Source of the DNA: Shewanella sp. GD04112
GTDB taxonomy: Bacteria > Pseudomonadota > Gammaproteobacteria > Enterobacterales > Shewanellaceae
Assembly: GCF_029835735.1 (NCBI RefSeq)
Contig: NZ_JAOEAL010000001.1
Coordinates: 558,001 to 622,000 of the forward strand
Direction: 5' to 3'
Length of the DNA: 64,000 nt
Shown here: in pieces, positions 27,288 to 34,821 of the stretch
Numbering within the stretch: the stretch's first letter is position 1
Layout: each line of letters starts with the position of its first letter
Notes under the pieces: model-generated
Told to the model about the DNA's origin: nothing
What the model saw: the letters and a program-made list of their open reading frames with translations, nothing else
Databases searched by the model: none
Position numbers and translations under genes: made by a program

Positions 27288-28052
27288 CTATTTACTCGAT
27301 AAAAGATCGCTAAATACATGTTCCAATACTGAAATATGATATGAGTTAACTTCACCAAACCTTTCTTCTGGGACTTTATGTATTTGACCACCAATTTTCC
27401 TTGTATAGTGAGAGGCCTGTATGCCTCTTATTTTTGCTAATGATAAATCAATTTGAATATTTTTTACCCTGCAGAACGCCATAATAGTATAAAAATCTTT
27501 ATCTCCAAATTTATGAGATAGTGCGGCTGTTGCTGCCGTAAATGCTTCATCTGCTCGAGCATTTGCCTTTCTAACATCTACTTTTGTTTCATGTATGTAG
27601 TTTAAAGTTGTACGTTGTGCTTCTTCTAGCATGCTCATTCTTTTGTCATGTTGAACTAATACCTGAGCTTGATTAAGCAGCTGTTCTGCTGGCGTAAGTA
27701 ACCGTTGTGCATCAAAATATGCATCAGCTAATTGCTCTTGCACTTGCCAAGAAAAATCGTCAGTAAATGCTTTTACAAGCATAGAATAACCTCGTTGCGT
27801 AATTAATATTAATCCACTGGGTGGTATAGGATTACGATAATTTGCAACAAATGCCTGGTCATTTACTGTTGCAATATAGTAATGTTTATTAATCTGCAAT
27901 TTTGATTGATTCTGATTAAATATATTGTAGGTTGTATTGGGTGAGACTCGGTGAAGTTTATCTAAGGAGTCTAAGGTTAAAACTCTCTCAGAGTTAAATT
28001 CAATAACAGGTAAGGTTAAATCGACCACTGTGACTTGATTTTGATCATTCAT
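27288..28052 (-). CDS. ORF6N-domain phage-type DNA-binding/antirepressor-like protein
   Basis: A 254-residue protein visibly more AT-rich than its neighbours. The N-terminal 100 residues (LTLDSLDKLHRVSPNTTYNIFNQNQSKLQINKHYYIA..., then LILITQRGYSMLVKAFTDDFSWQVQEQLADAYF) resemble the ORF6N/Rha-type domain of phage regulators and antirepressors. A predicted helical linker (AEQLLNQAQVLVQHDKRMSMLEEAQRT) and a C-terminal region (KFGDKDFYTIMAFCRVKNIQIDLSLAKIRGIQASHYTRK) complete the usual two-part layout. Start ATG 28052; AGAGTGG upstream is a weak ribosome site. No integrase, attachment site or other phage gene is adjacent. It is probably a prophage or mobile remnant, possibly still a regulator. 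The domain call rests on overall pattern, so confidence is moderate. Confidence 0.65.
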   Translation of the reverse strand: MNDQNQVTVVDLTLPVIEFNSERVLTLDSLDKLHRVSPNTTYNIFNQNQSKLQINKHYYIATVNDQAFVANYRNPIPPSGLILITQRGYSMLVKAFTDDFSWQVQEQLADAYFDAQRLLTPAEQLLNQAQVLVQHDKRMSMLEEAQRTTLNYIHETKVDVRKANARADEAFTAATAALSHKFGDKDFYTIMAFCRVKNIQIDLSLAKIRGIQASHYTRKIGGQIHKVPEERFGEVNSYHISVLEHVFSDLLSSK

Positions 28053-28223
28053 ATCTAATCCACTCTTTAGTGTTAATTAATTATTTCTACCATAGAGTTT
28101 CATGTTAAATCTATAATTTTGGATTATTTATCCAGTATTAGATCTGGTGCTGATGGGATATATGTGATGCAAAAGGTTGCAATGTACCCAAGAGGGCGTT
28201 CAACTCCTCTAGGCGCTTCACTC

Positions 28224-28243
28224 CACGACGTTGACTTTGATTT
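28224..28243 (+). repeat. 20-base repeat end, inverted partner of 26941-26960
   Basis: The sequence differs from the reverse complement of 26941-26960 at one base. The bases before it (28190-28223) again hold a GAGG...CCTC dyad, so a larger repeat unit with divergent interior is likely. Confidence 0.55.
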
Positions 28244-28323
28244 GAGTGAATCTAATTTGTGGCAAAGCATTGTTTAATCGATAAATAAATTGTCAGGATA
28301 TTGAAATAGCGAAGGAGAGACTG

Positions 28324-28716
28324 GTGCCTTTTGATTTATCGGAAGAACAGTTAGCGCTAACGGAACAAGAGTTGGGGGCGACACTGCCTCGAGAGTACCG
28401 TGAAGCGATGAAATTAGATAATGGTGGAGAAGCCGTTAGAGCAGAAGATGATTGGGAGTTGTATCCGATTAAAGATACTTCCGATAGGAAACGGATTTCC
28501 CGCACTTGCAATCATATCCTTTATGAAACTGAGTCGTGCAAAGGGTTCCACCATTTCCCCGATAATGCCGTCGCGATTGCGGGCAATGGGTTAGGCGACC
28601 AAATGGTTTTTATCAAAGAATCAGGCCGGATTTTGGACTCTGTGTATTTGTGGCTGCATGAAACGGGTGAGCTCCAACAATTAGCCGCTTCATTTAATGG
28701 AATTGAAAAGTTGTAA
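28324..28716 (+). CDS. SMI1/KNR4 (SUKH) family immunity-like protein
   Basis: A 130-residue protein starting at GTG 28324, with GAAGGAG upstream. The N-terminal LSEEQLALTEQELGATLPREYREAMKLDNGGE and the middle NAVAIAGNGLGDQMVFI with the C-terminal DSVYLWLHETGEL are typical of SMI1/KNR4 proteins (SUKH superfamily). Most bacterial members are immunity proteins against secreted or contact-dependent nuclease toxins. No toxin gene is visible nearby, so this is an orphan. It lies between two structured repeat elements and beside an ORF6N gene, consistent with a horizontally gained patch. Reads in the same direction as nothing else nearby. Confidence 0.82.
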   Translation: MPFDLSEEQLALTEQELGATLPREYREAMKLDNGGEAVRAEDDWELYPIKDTSDRKRISRTCNHILYETESCKGFHHFPDNAVAIAGNGLGDQMVFIKESGRILDSVYLWLHETGELQQLAASFNGIEKL

Positions 28717-28806
28717 GCAGAGTCAGTCGCATCATCTTTTTTCCTTAGTGAAACCCTTTAGATATCTGATTTAGCTGAAGAGTCTAAGATTTCGTTGGGC
28801 TTGAGA

Positions 28807-28908
28807 GATTAAGCATTGGCATGAAAGTGACCGTTGGCGGCATGGATGCCGCCATCGAGCATACATGGATGTACTCGCTGTGTGTCACTGGAATGACAGT
28901 GCTTAATC
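28807..28908. repeat. Cloverleaf-like structured repeat with 9-base terminal inverted repeats
   Basis: GATTAAGCA (28807-28815) and TGCTTAATC (28900-28908) close a 102-base element. Inside, AGTGAC (28826-28831) pairs with GTCACT (28884-28889), enclosing two hairpins: GGCGGCAT-GG-ATGCCGCC (28836-28853) and CGAG-ca-TACAT-GG-ATGTA-CTCG (28856-28877). Both hairpins share the CATGGATG tip. Confidence 0.7.
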
Positions 28909-28939
28909 CTTACACTTAATCAAATCGCCCTTAAAAACA

Positions 28940-28963
28940 AAACCCCAGTGCAAACTGGGGTTT
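28940..28963 (-). terminator. Intrinsic terminator of fre
   Basis: AAACCCCAGT (28940-28949) and ACTGGGGTTT (28954-28963) form a 10-base-pair stem with a GCAA loop. Read on the minus strand it ends in TTTTGTTTTTAA, a good U tract for the fre transcript. Confidence 0.88.
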
Positions 28964-29017
28964 ATTGTTTTAAACCTAGGTTGGCAAAGGTTAATCAGCC
29001 AAGCGACAAATCACGCG

Positions 29018-29716
29018 TTATTTGATAAACGCGAAGGCATCGCCGTAGAGATGGGCTTCATCGACACCCATTTCGCGGAAGATTTCGCGGGCGGCGCCGA
29101 CCATATCGAAACGACCTGCGATATAGATGTCATAGCCGTTTAGGCTAATAAAATCTTGCTTGATTTGCGCGAGCAGGTTGGCGGTTTTACCTTGCCAGTT
29201 GGCTGGGGCTTCTTCCACCACGGGCACAAAGTGTAACCAAGGGTGAGCGTCGTGCCATTGGCGGGCGATGCTTTCGTAGTACATCGCATCTTGGGTGCGG
29301 CAACCCCAGTAGAGGGTGGTTTCGACCTGTTGGTCTAGGGCGATTTGTTGCTCGACAATACTCTTGATGTACGAGAAGCCTGTGCCACCAGCGATCAATA
29401 AACGTGGGCGCTGGCTGTCGTGGCGTAAATGGGCTTCGCCGCCGGGAGCTTCGATGTCGATATGCGTGCTATTACGCAATCTTTCAACCACTTGCATTGG
29501 ATAGCTTTCGCTGACGGCCGCACCAATATGAAGCTCAATCACTTCGGCATTAGGGGCGGACGCGATAGAGAAGGGACGTTTATCTTTTTCACCCATCACA
29601 ACACACAGGTATTGTCCCGCTTGAAATTCCAAGGGGGTGTCGGGCTTTAACCACACCTGATATACGGCGTCGTTAAAGGGGGTTACTTTCTCTATCTTAC
29701 AACGTATGGTTTTCAT
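29018..29716 (-). CDS. fre: NAD(P)H-flavin reductase
   Basis: Start chosen at ATG 29716 (MKTIRCKIEK...) with AGGAAG upstream; a TTG one codon earlier is possible. The 232-residue protein has the ferredoxin-reductase fold of Fre/LuxG: the flavin motif RPFSIAS, FQAGQYLCV, the NAD(P)H-binding LIAGGTGFSYIKSI, and the C-terminal GRFDMVGAAREIF / AHLYGDAFAF. Fre reduces free flavins, and also ferric complexes, with NAD(P)H in the cytoplasm, and is classically linked to ubiD in gammaproteobacteria. Here ubiD lies 111 bases upstream on the same strand, so a joint transcript is likely. It ends at a clear terminator. Confidence 0.95.
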   Translation of the reverse strand: MKTIRCKIEKVTPFNDAVYQVWLKPDTPLEFQAGQYLCVVMGEKDKRPFSIASAPNAEVIELHIGAAVSESYPMQVVERLRNSTHIDIEAPGGEAHLRHDSQRPRLLIAGGTGFSYIKSIVEQQIALDQQVETTLYWGCRTQDAMYYESIARQWHDAHPWLHFVPVVEEAPANWQGKTANLLAQIKQDFISLNGYDIYIAGRFDMVGAAREIFREMGVDEAHLYGDAFAFIK

Positions 29717-29766
29717 CAAACTTCCTTTGCACCTTTCATCATTTGTTGTCGTTAGGTGTCACATTA

Positions 29767-29782
29767 AGGCCGTTAGCGGCCT
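29767..29782. terminator. Short hairpin between ubiD and fre
   Basis: AGGCCG (29767-29772) and CGGCCT (29777-29782) with a TTAG loop. There is no T run; it may only weaken read-through or mark a processing point between ubiD and fre. Confidence 0.35.
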
Positions 29783-29826
29783 ATTCTCTTGGCTTAAGTG
29801 GGTACGAGAGTCGTGCTTAAGCTGAA

Positions 29827-31308
29827 TTATAGGGTTGGGCTGTCGTCTATGCCTAACTCATCCCAGATTGAGTCGATCTTTTGCTTAACCTTAGGATCCA
29901 TCACAATCGGTGTGCCCCATTCGCGGTTGGTTTCACCTTCCCACTTATTAGTGGCATCGAGACCCATTTTGGAGCCGAGGCCCGCCACGGGGGAGGCAAA
30001 GTCGAGGTAATCGATAGGCGTGTTATCGATCATCACGGTGTCGCGCTTAGGATCCATACGGGTGGTAATGGCCCAAATCACATCGTTCCAGTCGCGGCAA
30101 TTCACATCGTCGTCGACCACCACAATAAACTTGGTATACATAAATTGGCGCAGGAAGGACCAAGCGCCCATCATCACCCGTTTAGCATGGCCAGGATATT
30201 GTTTACGAATCGAGATCACCGCTATCCGATAGGAGCAACCTTCGGGAGGCAGGTAAAAATCAATAATTTCAGGATATTGCTTACGCAAAATCGGCACAAA
30301 CACTTCGTTGAGTGCCACACCTAACATGGCGGGTTCATCCGGTGGACGGCCGGTGTAGGTGCTGTGGTAAATCGGATCCTTACGGTGGGTAATATGGGTC
30401 ACGGTAAAGACGGGGAATTTATCCGTCTCGTTGTAGTAACCCGTGTGGTCGCCGTAGGGGCCTTCTTCGGCCATTTCGTCGGGATCGATATAGCCTTCGA
30501 GGATGATCTCGCTGCTGGCGGGTACTTCTAAATCACAGCTTAAAGCCTTGCAGACTTCGGTGCGCTCGCCGCGCAGCAATCCCGCGAAGGCGTATTCGCT
30601 CATGGCATCGGGCACTGGGGTGACTGCGCCTAAAATGGTCACAGGATCAGAGCCTAAGGCAACCACCACAGGGTAACGTTCGCCGGGGAATTGCTCTTTA
30701 AAATCGGCAAAGTCGAGGGCGCCACCACGGTGGGACAGCCAGCGCATAATGAGTTTATTCTTGCCGAGCAACTGTTGACGGTAGATCCCAAGGTTTTGGC
30801 GACTCTTACGCGGACCTTTGGTAATGGTTAAGCCCCAAGTGACCAAAGGTGCGACATCGCCCGGCCAGCAATGCTGAATCGGCAGCTGAGTTAAATCGAC
30901 TTCATCGCCCGTTTTTACCACTTGCTGGCAGGCGGGATTACGCACTGTCTTAGGCGGCATATTCAAGGCTTGCTTGAACATGGGGATTTTTGAAATCGCG
31001 TCTTTAAAGCCGCGTGGTGGCTCGGGTTCTTTTAAAAACGCCAGCAGCTCACCTACATCGCGCAGCGCGAGCGGGTCTTCTTTGCCCAGCGCCATGGCGA
31101 CGCGTTTTGGGGTACCAAAGAGGTTGGCCAGCACTGGCATTGAATGATTCGTTGGATTTTCGAATAGGAGTGCAGGGCCTTTGGCGCGTAGAACGCGATC
31201 GGCGATCTCTGTCATTTCTAAATGAGGATCAACGGGGTAGCTAATGCGTTTGAGTTCGCCATTGGCTTCCAGATGATCAATAAAGCTGCGTAAATCCTTA
31301 AAACTCAT
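29827..31308 (-). CDS. ubiD: 4-hydroxy-3-polyprenylbenzoate decarboxylase
   Basis: A 493-residue protein, close in length to E. coli UbiD. It starts MSFKDLRSFIDHLEANGELKRISYPVDP, has LGIYRQQLLGKNKLIMRWLSHRGGALDF, the conserved GPYGDHTGYYNE and the late DDDVNCRDWNDVIWAITTRMDPKRDT, all typical of UbiD. It removes the carboxyl group in ubiquinone synthesis, using the prenylated FMN made by UbiX. AGAGGC lies ahead of ATG 31308. The gene precedes fre on the same strand, a widely conserved pair. Confidence 0.97.
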   Translation of the reverse strand: MSFKDLRSFIDHLEANGELKRISYPVDPHLEMTEIADRVLRAKGPALLFENPTNHSMPVLANLFGTPKRVAMALGKEDPLALRDVGELLAFLKEPEPPRGFKDAISKIPMFKQALNMPPKTVRNPACQQVVKTGDEVDLTQLPIQHCWPGDVAPLVTWGLTITKGPRKSRQNLGIYRQQLLGKNKLIMRWLSHRGGALDFADFKEQFPGERYPVVVALGSDPVTILGAVTPVPDAMSEYAFAGLLRGERTEVCKALSCDLEVPASSEIILEGYIDPDEMAEEGPYGDHTGYYNETDKFPVFTVTHITHRKDPIYHSTYTGRPPDEPAMLGVALNEVFVPILRKQYPEIIDFYLPPEGCSYRIAVISIRKQYPGHAKRVMMGAWSFLRQFMYTKFIVVVDDDVNCRDWNDVIWAITTRMDPKRDTVMIDNTPIDYLDFASPVAGLGSKMGLDATNKWEGETNREWGTPIVMDPKVKQKIDSIWDELGIDDSPTL

Positions 31309-31466
31309 GTGGAAATAGCCTCTGCAGTGGAAATCCGTGTGGCGCGCACTATAGCATTTTTCTGTTTTAGGGTTAACCTATTCAGTGATCTTCCAGCTTT
31401 GGAAGCGTAAAATGCTTGTCCTAGGTCGATGTTTATTTGACCAGAGCCCGGTATTTCGAGGTTTAT

Positions 31467-32237
31467 ATGACACTCTTTCCATGCCTTGTTAAAGATAAAT
31501 ATCTTCAACTTCAATCAGTTTGCTTACCTAAGTCGGCTGAGCCTTGGCATAAAACAGGCTTTAGCTTGTCTTTACTGGGCGCCTTACTGATTTGCACCTT
31601 AGCCGTGCCGAATCTGGCGGCGGCGCGCGATCGTGGTAATGATCGCCATAGCGAGAGTCATGGTCGGCACGACAATCATTACAATAATCACCATAAACAT
31701 GGGGATAGCCACCGCCACTATCGTCCCTATTACCGCCCTTATTATCCTTGGGGATTGGGCCTAGGTGTCGGCTTAGCGACGGGCTGGGGCACGGGTTGGA
31801 ATCTCGGCTACGGTTGGAACAATAACGGTTGGAACGATTGGGGCTGGAATAGCTCGCGTTATTGGAATTCACCCTATTCGGGCATAGGCTTGTCGATTCC
31901 TATGGCCTATGATGATACGCCAGTGGCAGTTTCGCCCCCAGTGCGAGTCACAACGAGTATGCAATATTCGCCGAGTGAAGGCCGTATGGTGTCGAATATG
32001 CCAACGAATAGCGCGACTGTGATATCACAGACAGGTGCATCGACGGCTAGGGCATCAACAGCCTCGGCGGAGCAAATTGCCAATGTGCCCCGTGCACGGG
32101 CGGCGCGCAGTGTGTCGAGCCTGCCGAGCAATGCCAGAATAGTGCAACAGGATGGCCGTACCTTATATGAGTGGCAAGGTACGCTTTACGCCTTCGATTG
32201 GAATAGCCAAACCTATCAAGAGCAGTTAGTGAAGTAA
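31467..32237 (+). CDS. Secreted His/Asn/Gly-rich protein (DUF6515-like)
   Basis: Start chosen at ATG 31467 (MTLFPCLVKD...), with CGAGG upstream; 31437 would add ten residues without a good site. The 256-residue protein has a signal or anchor segment (FSLSLLGALLICTLAVPNLAAA), a run rich in His, Arg and Asn (DRHSESHGRHDNHYNNHHKHGDSH), a Gly/Trp/Asn-rich stretch (GWGTGWNLGYGWNNNG) and a soluble C-terminal part ending in DGRTLYEWQGTLYAFDWNSQTYQEQLVK. The layout matches DUF6515-type exported proteins of unknown function. The His-rich stretch could bind metal, but this is only a guess. It is a single gene with its own terminator. Confidence 0.7.
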   Translation: MTLFPCLVKDKYLQLQSVCLPKSAEPWHKTGFSLSLLGALLICTLAVPNLAAARDRGNDRHSESHGRHDNHYNNHHKHGDSHRHYRPYYRPYYPWGLGLGVGLATGWGTGWNLGYGWNNNGWNDWGWNSSRYWNSPYSGIGLSIPMAYDDTPVAVSPPVRVTTSMQYSPSEGRMVSNMPTNSATVISQTGASTARASTASAEQIANVPRARAARSVSSLPSNARIVQQDGRTLYEWQGTLYAFDWNSQTYQEQLVK

Positions 32238-32260
32238 TGTTGTTTTAGGCCTTATTGACG

Positions 32261-32290
32261 GGAGCCCCGAGTGGGCTCCTATTTTTTTCT
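32261..32290 (+). terminator. Intrinsic terminator
   Basis: GGAGCCC (32261-32267) and GGGCTCC (32273-32279) with CGAGT loop, followed by TATTTTTTTC. It starts 24 bases after the stop of the His-rich secreted protein. Confidence 0.9.
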
Positions 32291-32328
32291 TAGCCAGTTG
32301 TCGTTTTATAGAATCGCGGAGAAATCGT

Positions 32329-33540
32329 TTGCAAGCAGTTCAACCCCAGACTCAGGCTCAAAGCAGCGCGCTTTGGGTGTTACTCGCCTTGGCATTAGGC
32401 ACCTTTGCCCTAGGCACCACAGAATTTGCCGCCATGACCTTAGTGCCTTATATCGCCAGTGATTTAAGTGTTGATGTCGCTCATGTGAGTTATGCCATCA
32501 GCGCCTATGCCCTTGGGGTGGTGGTGGGCTCGCCCATTATCATGGTGCTGGGGGTGAGGATTAAGCGGCGCACGCTGTTAATCGCCTTGGCCGCCATGAT
32601 GGCGGTTGCCAATGGCTTAAGCGCCCTGGCACCCAGCTTGAATTGGTTAGTCTTTTTCCGCTTTTTAAGCGGCTTGCCCCATGGTGCATATTTTGGGGTG
32701 GCTATGTTACTGGCGGCGTCCTTAGTGCCTCCCGAGATGAAGGCTCGAGCGGTTTCTCGGGTGATTATCGGCTTAACCTTAGCCACTATCGTTGGCGTGC
32801 CCTTCGCGACCTGGATGGGACAAACCGTCGGTTGGCGCTCTGGTATCGGCATAGTGGCGATTATTGCCGCCGTGACTGCTGTTATGCTGTATTTTCTCGC
32901 GCCAAATGTCGCTGTACCGCAAAATGCCAGCCCAAAAAAAGAGCTGCAAACCCTGAAGAACCGTGAAGTTTGGCTCACGCTCGGCATTGCGGCTATCGGT
33001 TTTGGCGGGATTTTCTGTGTGTATACCTATCTGGCCGAGACGCTGATCCAAGTCACCCAAGTCGAGCCCTTTAAAATCCCGGTGATGATGGCGGTCTTTG
33101 GGATTGGCGCCACCTTAGGCACCTTAGTCTGTGGCTGGGCGGCGGATAAGTCGGCGCTGGCGGCGGCATTTTGGTCGCTGGTGTTAAGCACCTTAGTGTT
33201 GGCGCTGTATCCGAGTTTGACGGGCTCTTATTGGGCATTAATGCCGATTGTATTCTTTGTGGGTTCGGGGATTGGTCTGGCAACCATAGTACAGGCGCGA
33301 TTAATGGATGTGGCCCCCGATGGGCAGGCCATGACAGGCGCCTTAGTACAATGTGCCTTTAACCTTGCCAATGCGATTGGCCCATGGGTTGGCAGCTTAG
33401 TGATCTTATCAGGCCAAGGCATCGCCGCGACTGGCTATGCGGCAGCGCTGTTATCCCTCGGTGGTTTAGTTATGTGGTGGTTAACCCATAGGGAGAGCCG
33501 CCGAAGCAGTGCGCTGTGCACCGCTAATTGCATCGACTAA
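32329..33540 (+). CDS. MFS sugar-efflux/drug-type transporter (AraJ-like)
   Basis: A 403-residue 12-helix major facilitator. The N-terminus ALWVLLALALGTFALGTTEFAAMTLVPYIASDLSV is typical of the AraJ/YdhP-like DHA1 group, with the loop R-RRT between helices 2 and 3 (GVRIKRRTLLIAL) and GLPHGAYFGVAMLLAASL as in motif C. The start is TTG 32329, with CGGAGA 7 bases upstream; no in-frame ATG is close. These transporters export sugars, arabinosides or drugs with H+; the substrate is unknown. It stands alone between two terminators. Confidence 0.85.
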   Translation: MQAVQPQTQAQSSALWVLLALALGTFALGTTEFAAMTLVPYIASDLSVDVAHVSYAISAYALGVVVGSPIIMVLGVRIKRRTLLIALAAMMAVANGLSALAPSLNWLVFFRFLSGLPHGAYFGVAMLLAASLVPPEMKARAVSRVIIGLTLATIVGVPFATWMGQTVGWRSGIGIVAIIAAVTAVMLYFLAPNVAVPQNASPKKELQTLKNREVWLTLGIAAIGFGGIFCVYTYLAETLIQVTQVEPFKIPVMMAVFGIGATLGTLVCGWAADKSALAAAFWSLVLSTLVLALYPSLTGSYWALMPIVFFVGSGIGLATIVQARLMDVAPDGQAMTGALVQCAFNLANAIGPWVGSLVILSGQGIAATGYAAALLSLGGLVMWWLTHRESRRSSALCTANCID

Positions 33541-33557
33541 GGGATTGATTCAAAAAA

Positions 33558-33595
33558 ATGGGCGGCCAAGGCAACTTGATGTCTTGGCCGCCCAT
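33558..33595. terminator. Bidirectional terminator hairpin
   Basis: ATGGGCGGCCAAG (33558-33570) and CTTGGCCGCCCAT (33583-33595), a perfect 13-base-pair stem with a 12-base loop, preceded by seven A on the left. It separates the MFS gene and the convergent SDR operon; the A run supplies a U tract to the minus strand. Confidence 0.88.
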
Positions 33596-33626
33596 GTGTT
33601 TATCGTTAACTCGCCGTCTTAATTCG

Positions 33627-34304
33627 TTAACCCCGTTGAATGGTGATATCGGCGATATAACCATGTTCAGTGGCGAGCAGTGCTTGTTTTAGCATGCTTG
33701 CGGCCTCATCGGCGGACATAAAGCTTGAGGTATCTAGACTCTTACCACTACTCGGCCAAAAGCCGGTATCCATACCGCCGGGATAAACCGCAATCAACTT
33801 CATCTGACTCTGTTTGAGCTCCAAACGTACCGATTCGATAAAGCCCCTTACCGCCCATTTGGCGGCGCAGTAGGTCGATTCACCCGCTTTGGCGGCGAGG
33901 GCTGCAGTGGACATCACGATCACAACCTTAACAGCTTGCTGTTTATAGCGTTTCACCAATTCACGTACCAGCAGAATCGTTGAAGTGACATTGTTATTCA
34001 GCAGCGCCTGGATCTCACTCGCGCCTTGGGTTTCCAGTGCGCCAAAGTAACCACTGCCAGCGCAGTGGATAACCGTGTTGGGGGTATCGGTGAGGCCATC
34101 GAATAGCGCTTCGACACTCGCTTCGTCGGCTAAATCGGCACTGATGGCGCTGATGCTTTGGGTCGAAAATGGGCTGAGGGCATTGGCCACGGTATGCAGG
34201 CGATTGGCATCGCGCCCCGTCAGTGTAAGTGCTTGGTTATCCTTGGCATACAGGGCGGCTAATGCCGCGCCTAAGCCACTGCTTGCGCCAGTAATCAGTA
34301 TCAT
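33627..34304 (-). CDS. Short-chain dehydrogenase/reductase
   Basis: A 225-residue classical SDR: cofactor motif TGASSGLG (residues 5-12), and the active-site Ser-Tyr-Lys region MSTAALAAKAGESTYCAAKWA with YCAAK as YxxxK. The early residues LTGRDANRLHTVANAL suggest NADP(H) preference through Arg. The substrate is unknown. AGAGGTAA precedes the start ATG 34304. It sits 33 bases behind accB-like on the same strand, so it is the last gene of an aroQ-accB-SDR operon and ends at the hairpin 33558-33595. The cofactor pair and its partners do not reveal a pathway. Confidence 0.9.
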   Translation of the reverse strand: MILITGASSGLGAALAALYAKDNQALTLTGRDANRLHTVANALSPFSTQSISAISADLADEASVEALFDGLTDTPNTVIHCAGSGYFGALETQGASEIQALLNNNVTSTILLVRELVKRYKQQAVKVVIVMSTAALAAKAGESTYCAAKWAVRGFIESVRLELKQSQMKLIAVYPGGMDTGFWPSSGKSLDTSSFMSADEAASMLKQALLATEHGYIADITIQRG

Positions 34305-34337
34305 CTTTACCTCTTGGTGTTCTCTGGACGTTTAGGC

Positions 34338-34787
34338 TTAGATCAGGGTGAACAGCGGCTGGTCGAAGGCGAGATCGTCCCCATCTTTCACCCAAATAGC
34401 GCCGATTATGCCGTCACGCTCGGCCTCGATAGGATTTTGCATCCGCATGGCTTCGATAATGCAAAGCGTGTCGCCGCGCGCCACCCTTTGACCTATGCGC
34501 ACCAAGGGCGCTTCGGTTTGGCCTTGTGAGGCATGGAAGGTGCCGACCATGGGCGATAGCTGCACAAAACCTTCAATCACAGGCAGGGCGTCACGGGCTT
34601 TGGCTGGCTTTGGCGTCAGTGCTGAAGAGGGCGCAAGATGATGCGCGCCTTCAGGTGCGCTTGCGGTGTGCGGGCCGTAGCGAGTGATACGAATGGACTC
34701 TTCCCCTTCGGTAATCGCCAGTTCTGCAATCCCAGATTCCTGCACTAATTCAATCAGTTTTTTGATCTTTCGAAGGTCAACCGCCAT
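34338..34787 (-). CDS. Biotin carboxyl carrier protein (AccB) homologue lacking the biotinylated lysine
   Basis: A 149-residue AccB relative: N-terminal DLRKIKKLIELVQESGIAELAITEGEESIRITR, a Pro/Ala linker, then the biotinyl-type domain SPMVGTF...GDTLCIIEAMRMQNPIEAERDGIIGAIWV. In AccB the biotin is carried by the Lys in EAMKM; here the codon at 34443-34445 reads CGG on the minus strand, giving Arg115. An Arg cannot be biotinylated, so this protein should not carry CO2 in fatty acid synthesis. The thumb region and the rest of the domain are kept, so it is not simply decayed. GGAG precedes the start. It follows aroQ by 34 bases and precedes an SDR by 33, and there is no accC next to it. It may be an extra copy beside a normal accBC elsewhere. 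Confidence 0.85.
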   Translation of the reverse strand: MAVDLRKIKKLIELVQESGIAELAITEGEESIRITRYGPHTASAPEGAHHLAPSSALTPKPAKARDALPVIEGFVQLSPMVGTFHASQGQTEAPLVRIGQRVARGDTLCIIEAMRMQNPIEAERDGIIGAIWVKDGDDLAFDQPLFTLI

Positions 34788-34821
34788 GGCTTGTGGCTCC
34801 CTGTACTCACGCTAATCGCGT

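Larger units (their letters stand above)
28717..29017. other. Intergenic region with cloverleaf repeat and fre terminator
   Basis: A 301-base stretch between the SUKH gene and fre. It contains the structured element 28807-28908 and the terminator 28940-28963. I see no coding frame of interest. Confidence 0.6.

Noticed and set aside
28940..28963. Considered as part of the cloverleaf repeat
   Set aside because: It is outside the terminal inverted repeats and has the plain form of an intrinsic terminator for fre.
31561..31872. Minus-strand frame opposite the His-rich secreted protein
   Set aside because: It is the shadow of a His/Asn/Gly-rich coding sequence; its product is only Ser/Asp/Asn/Arg low-complexity.
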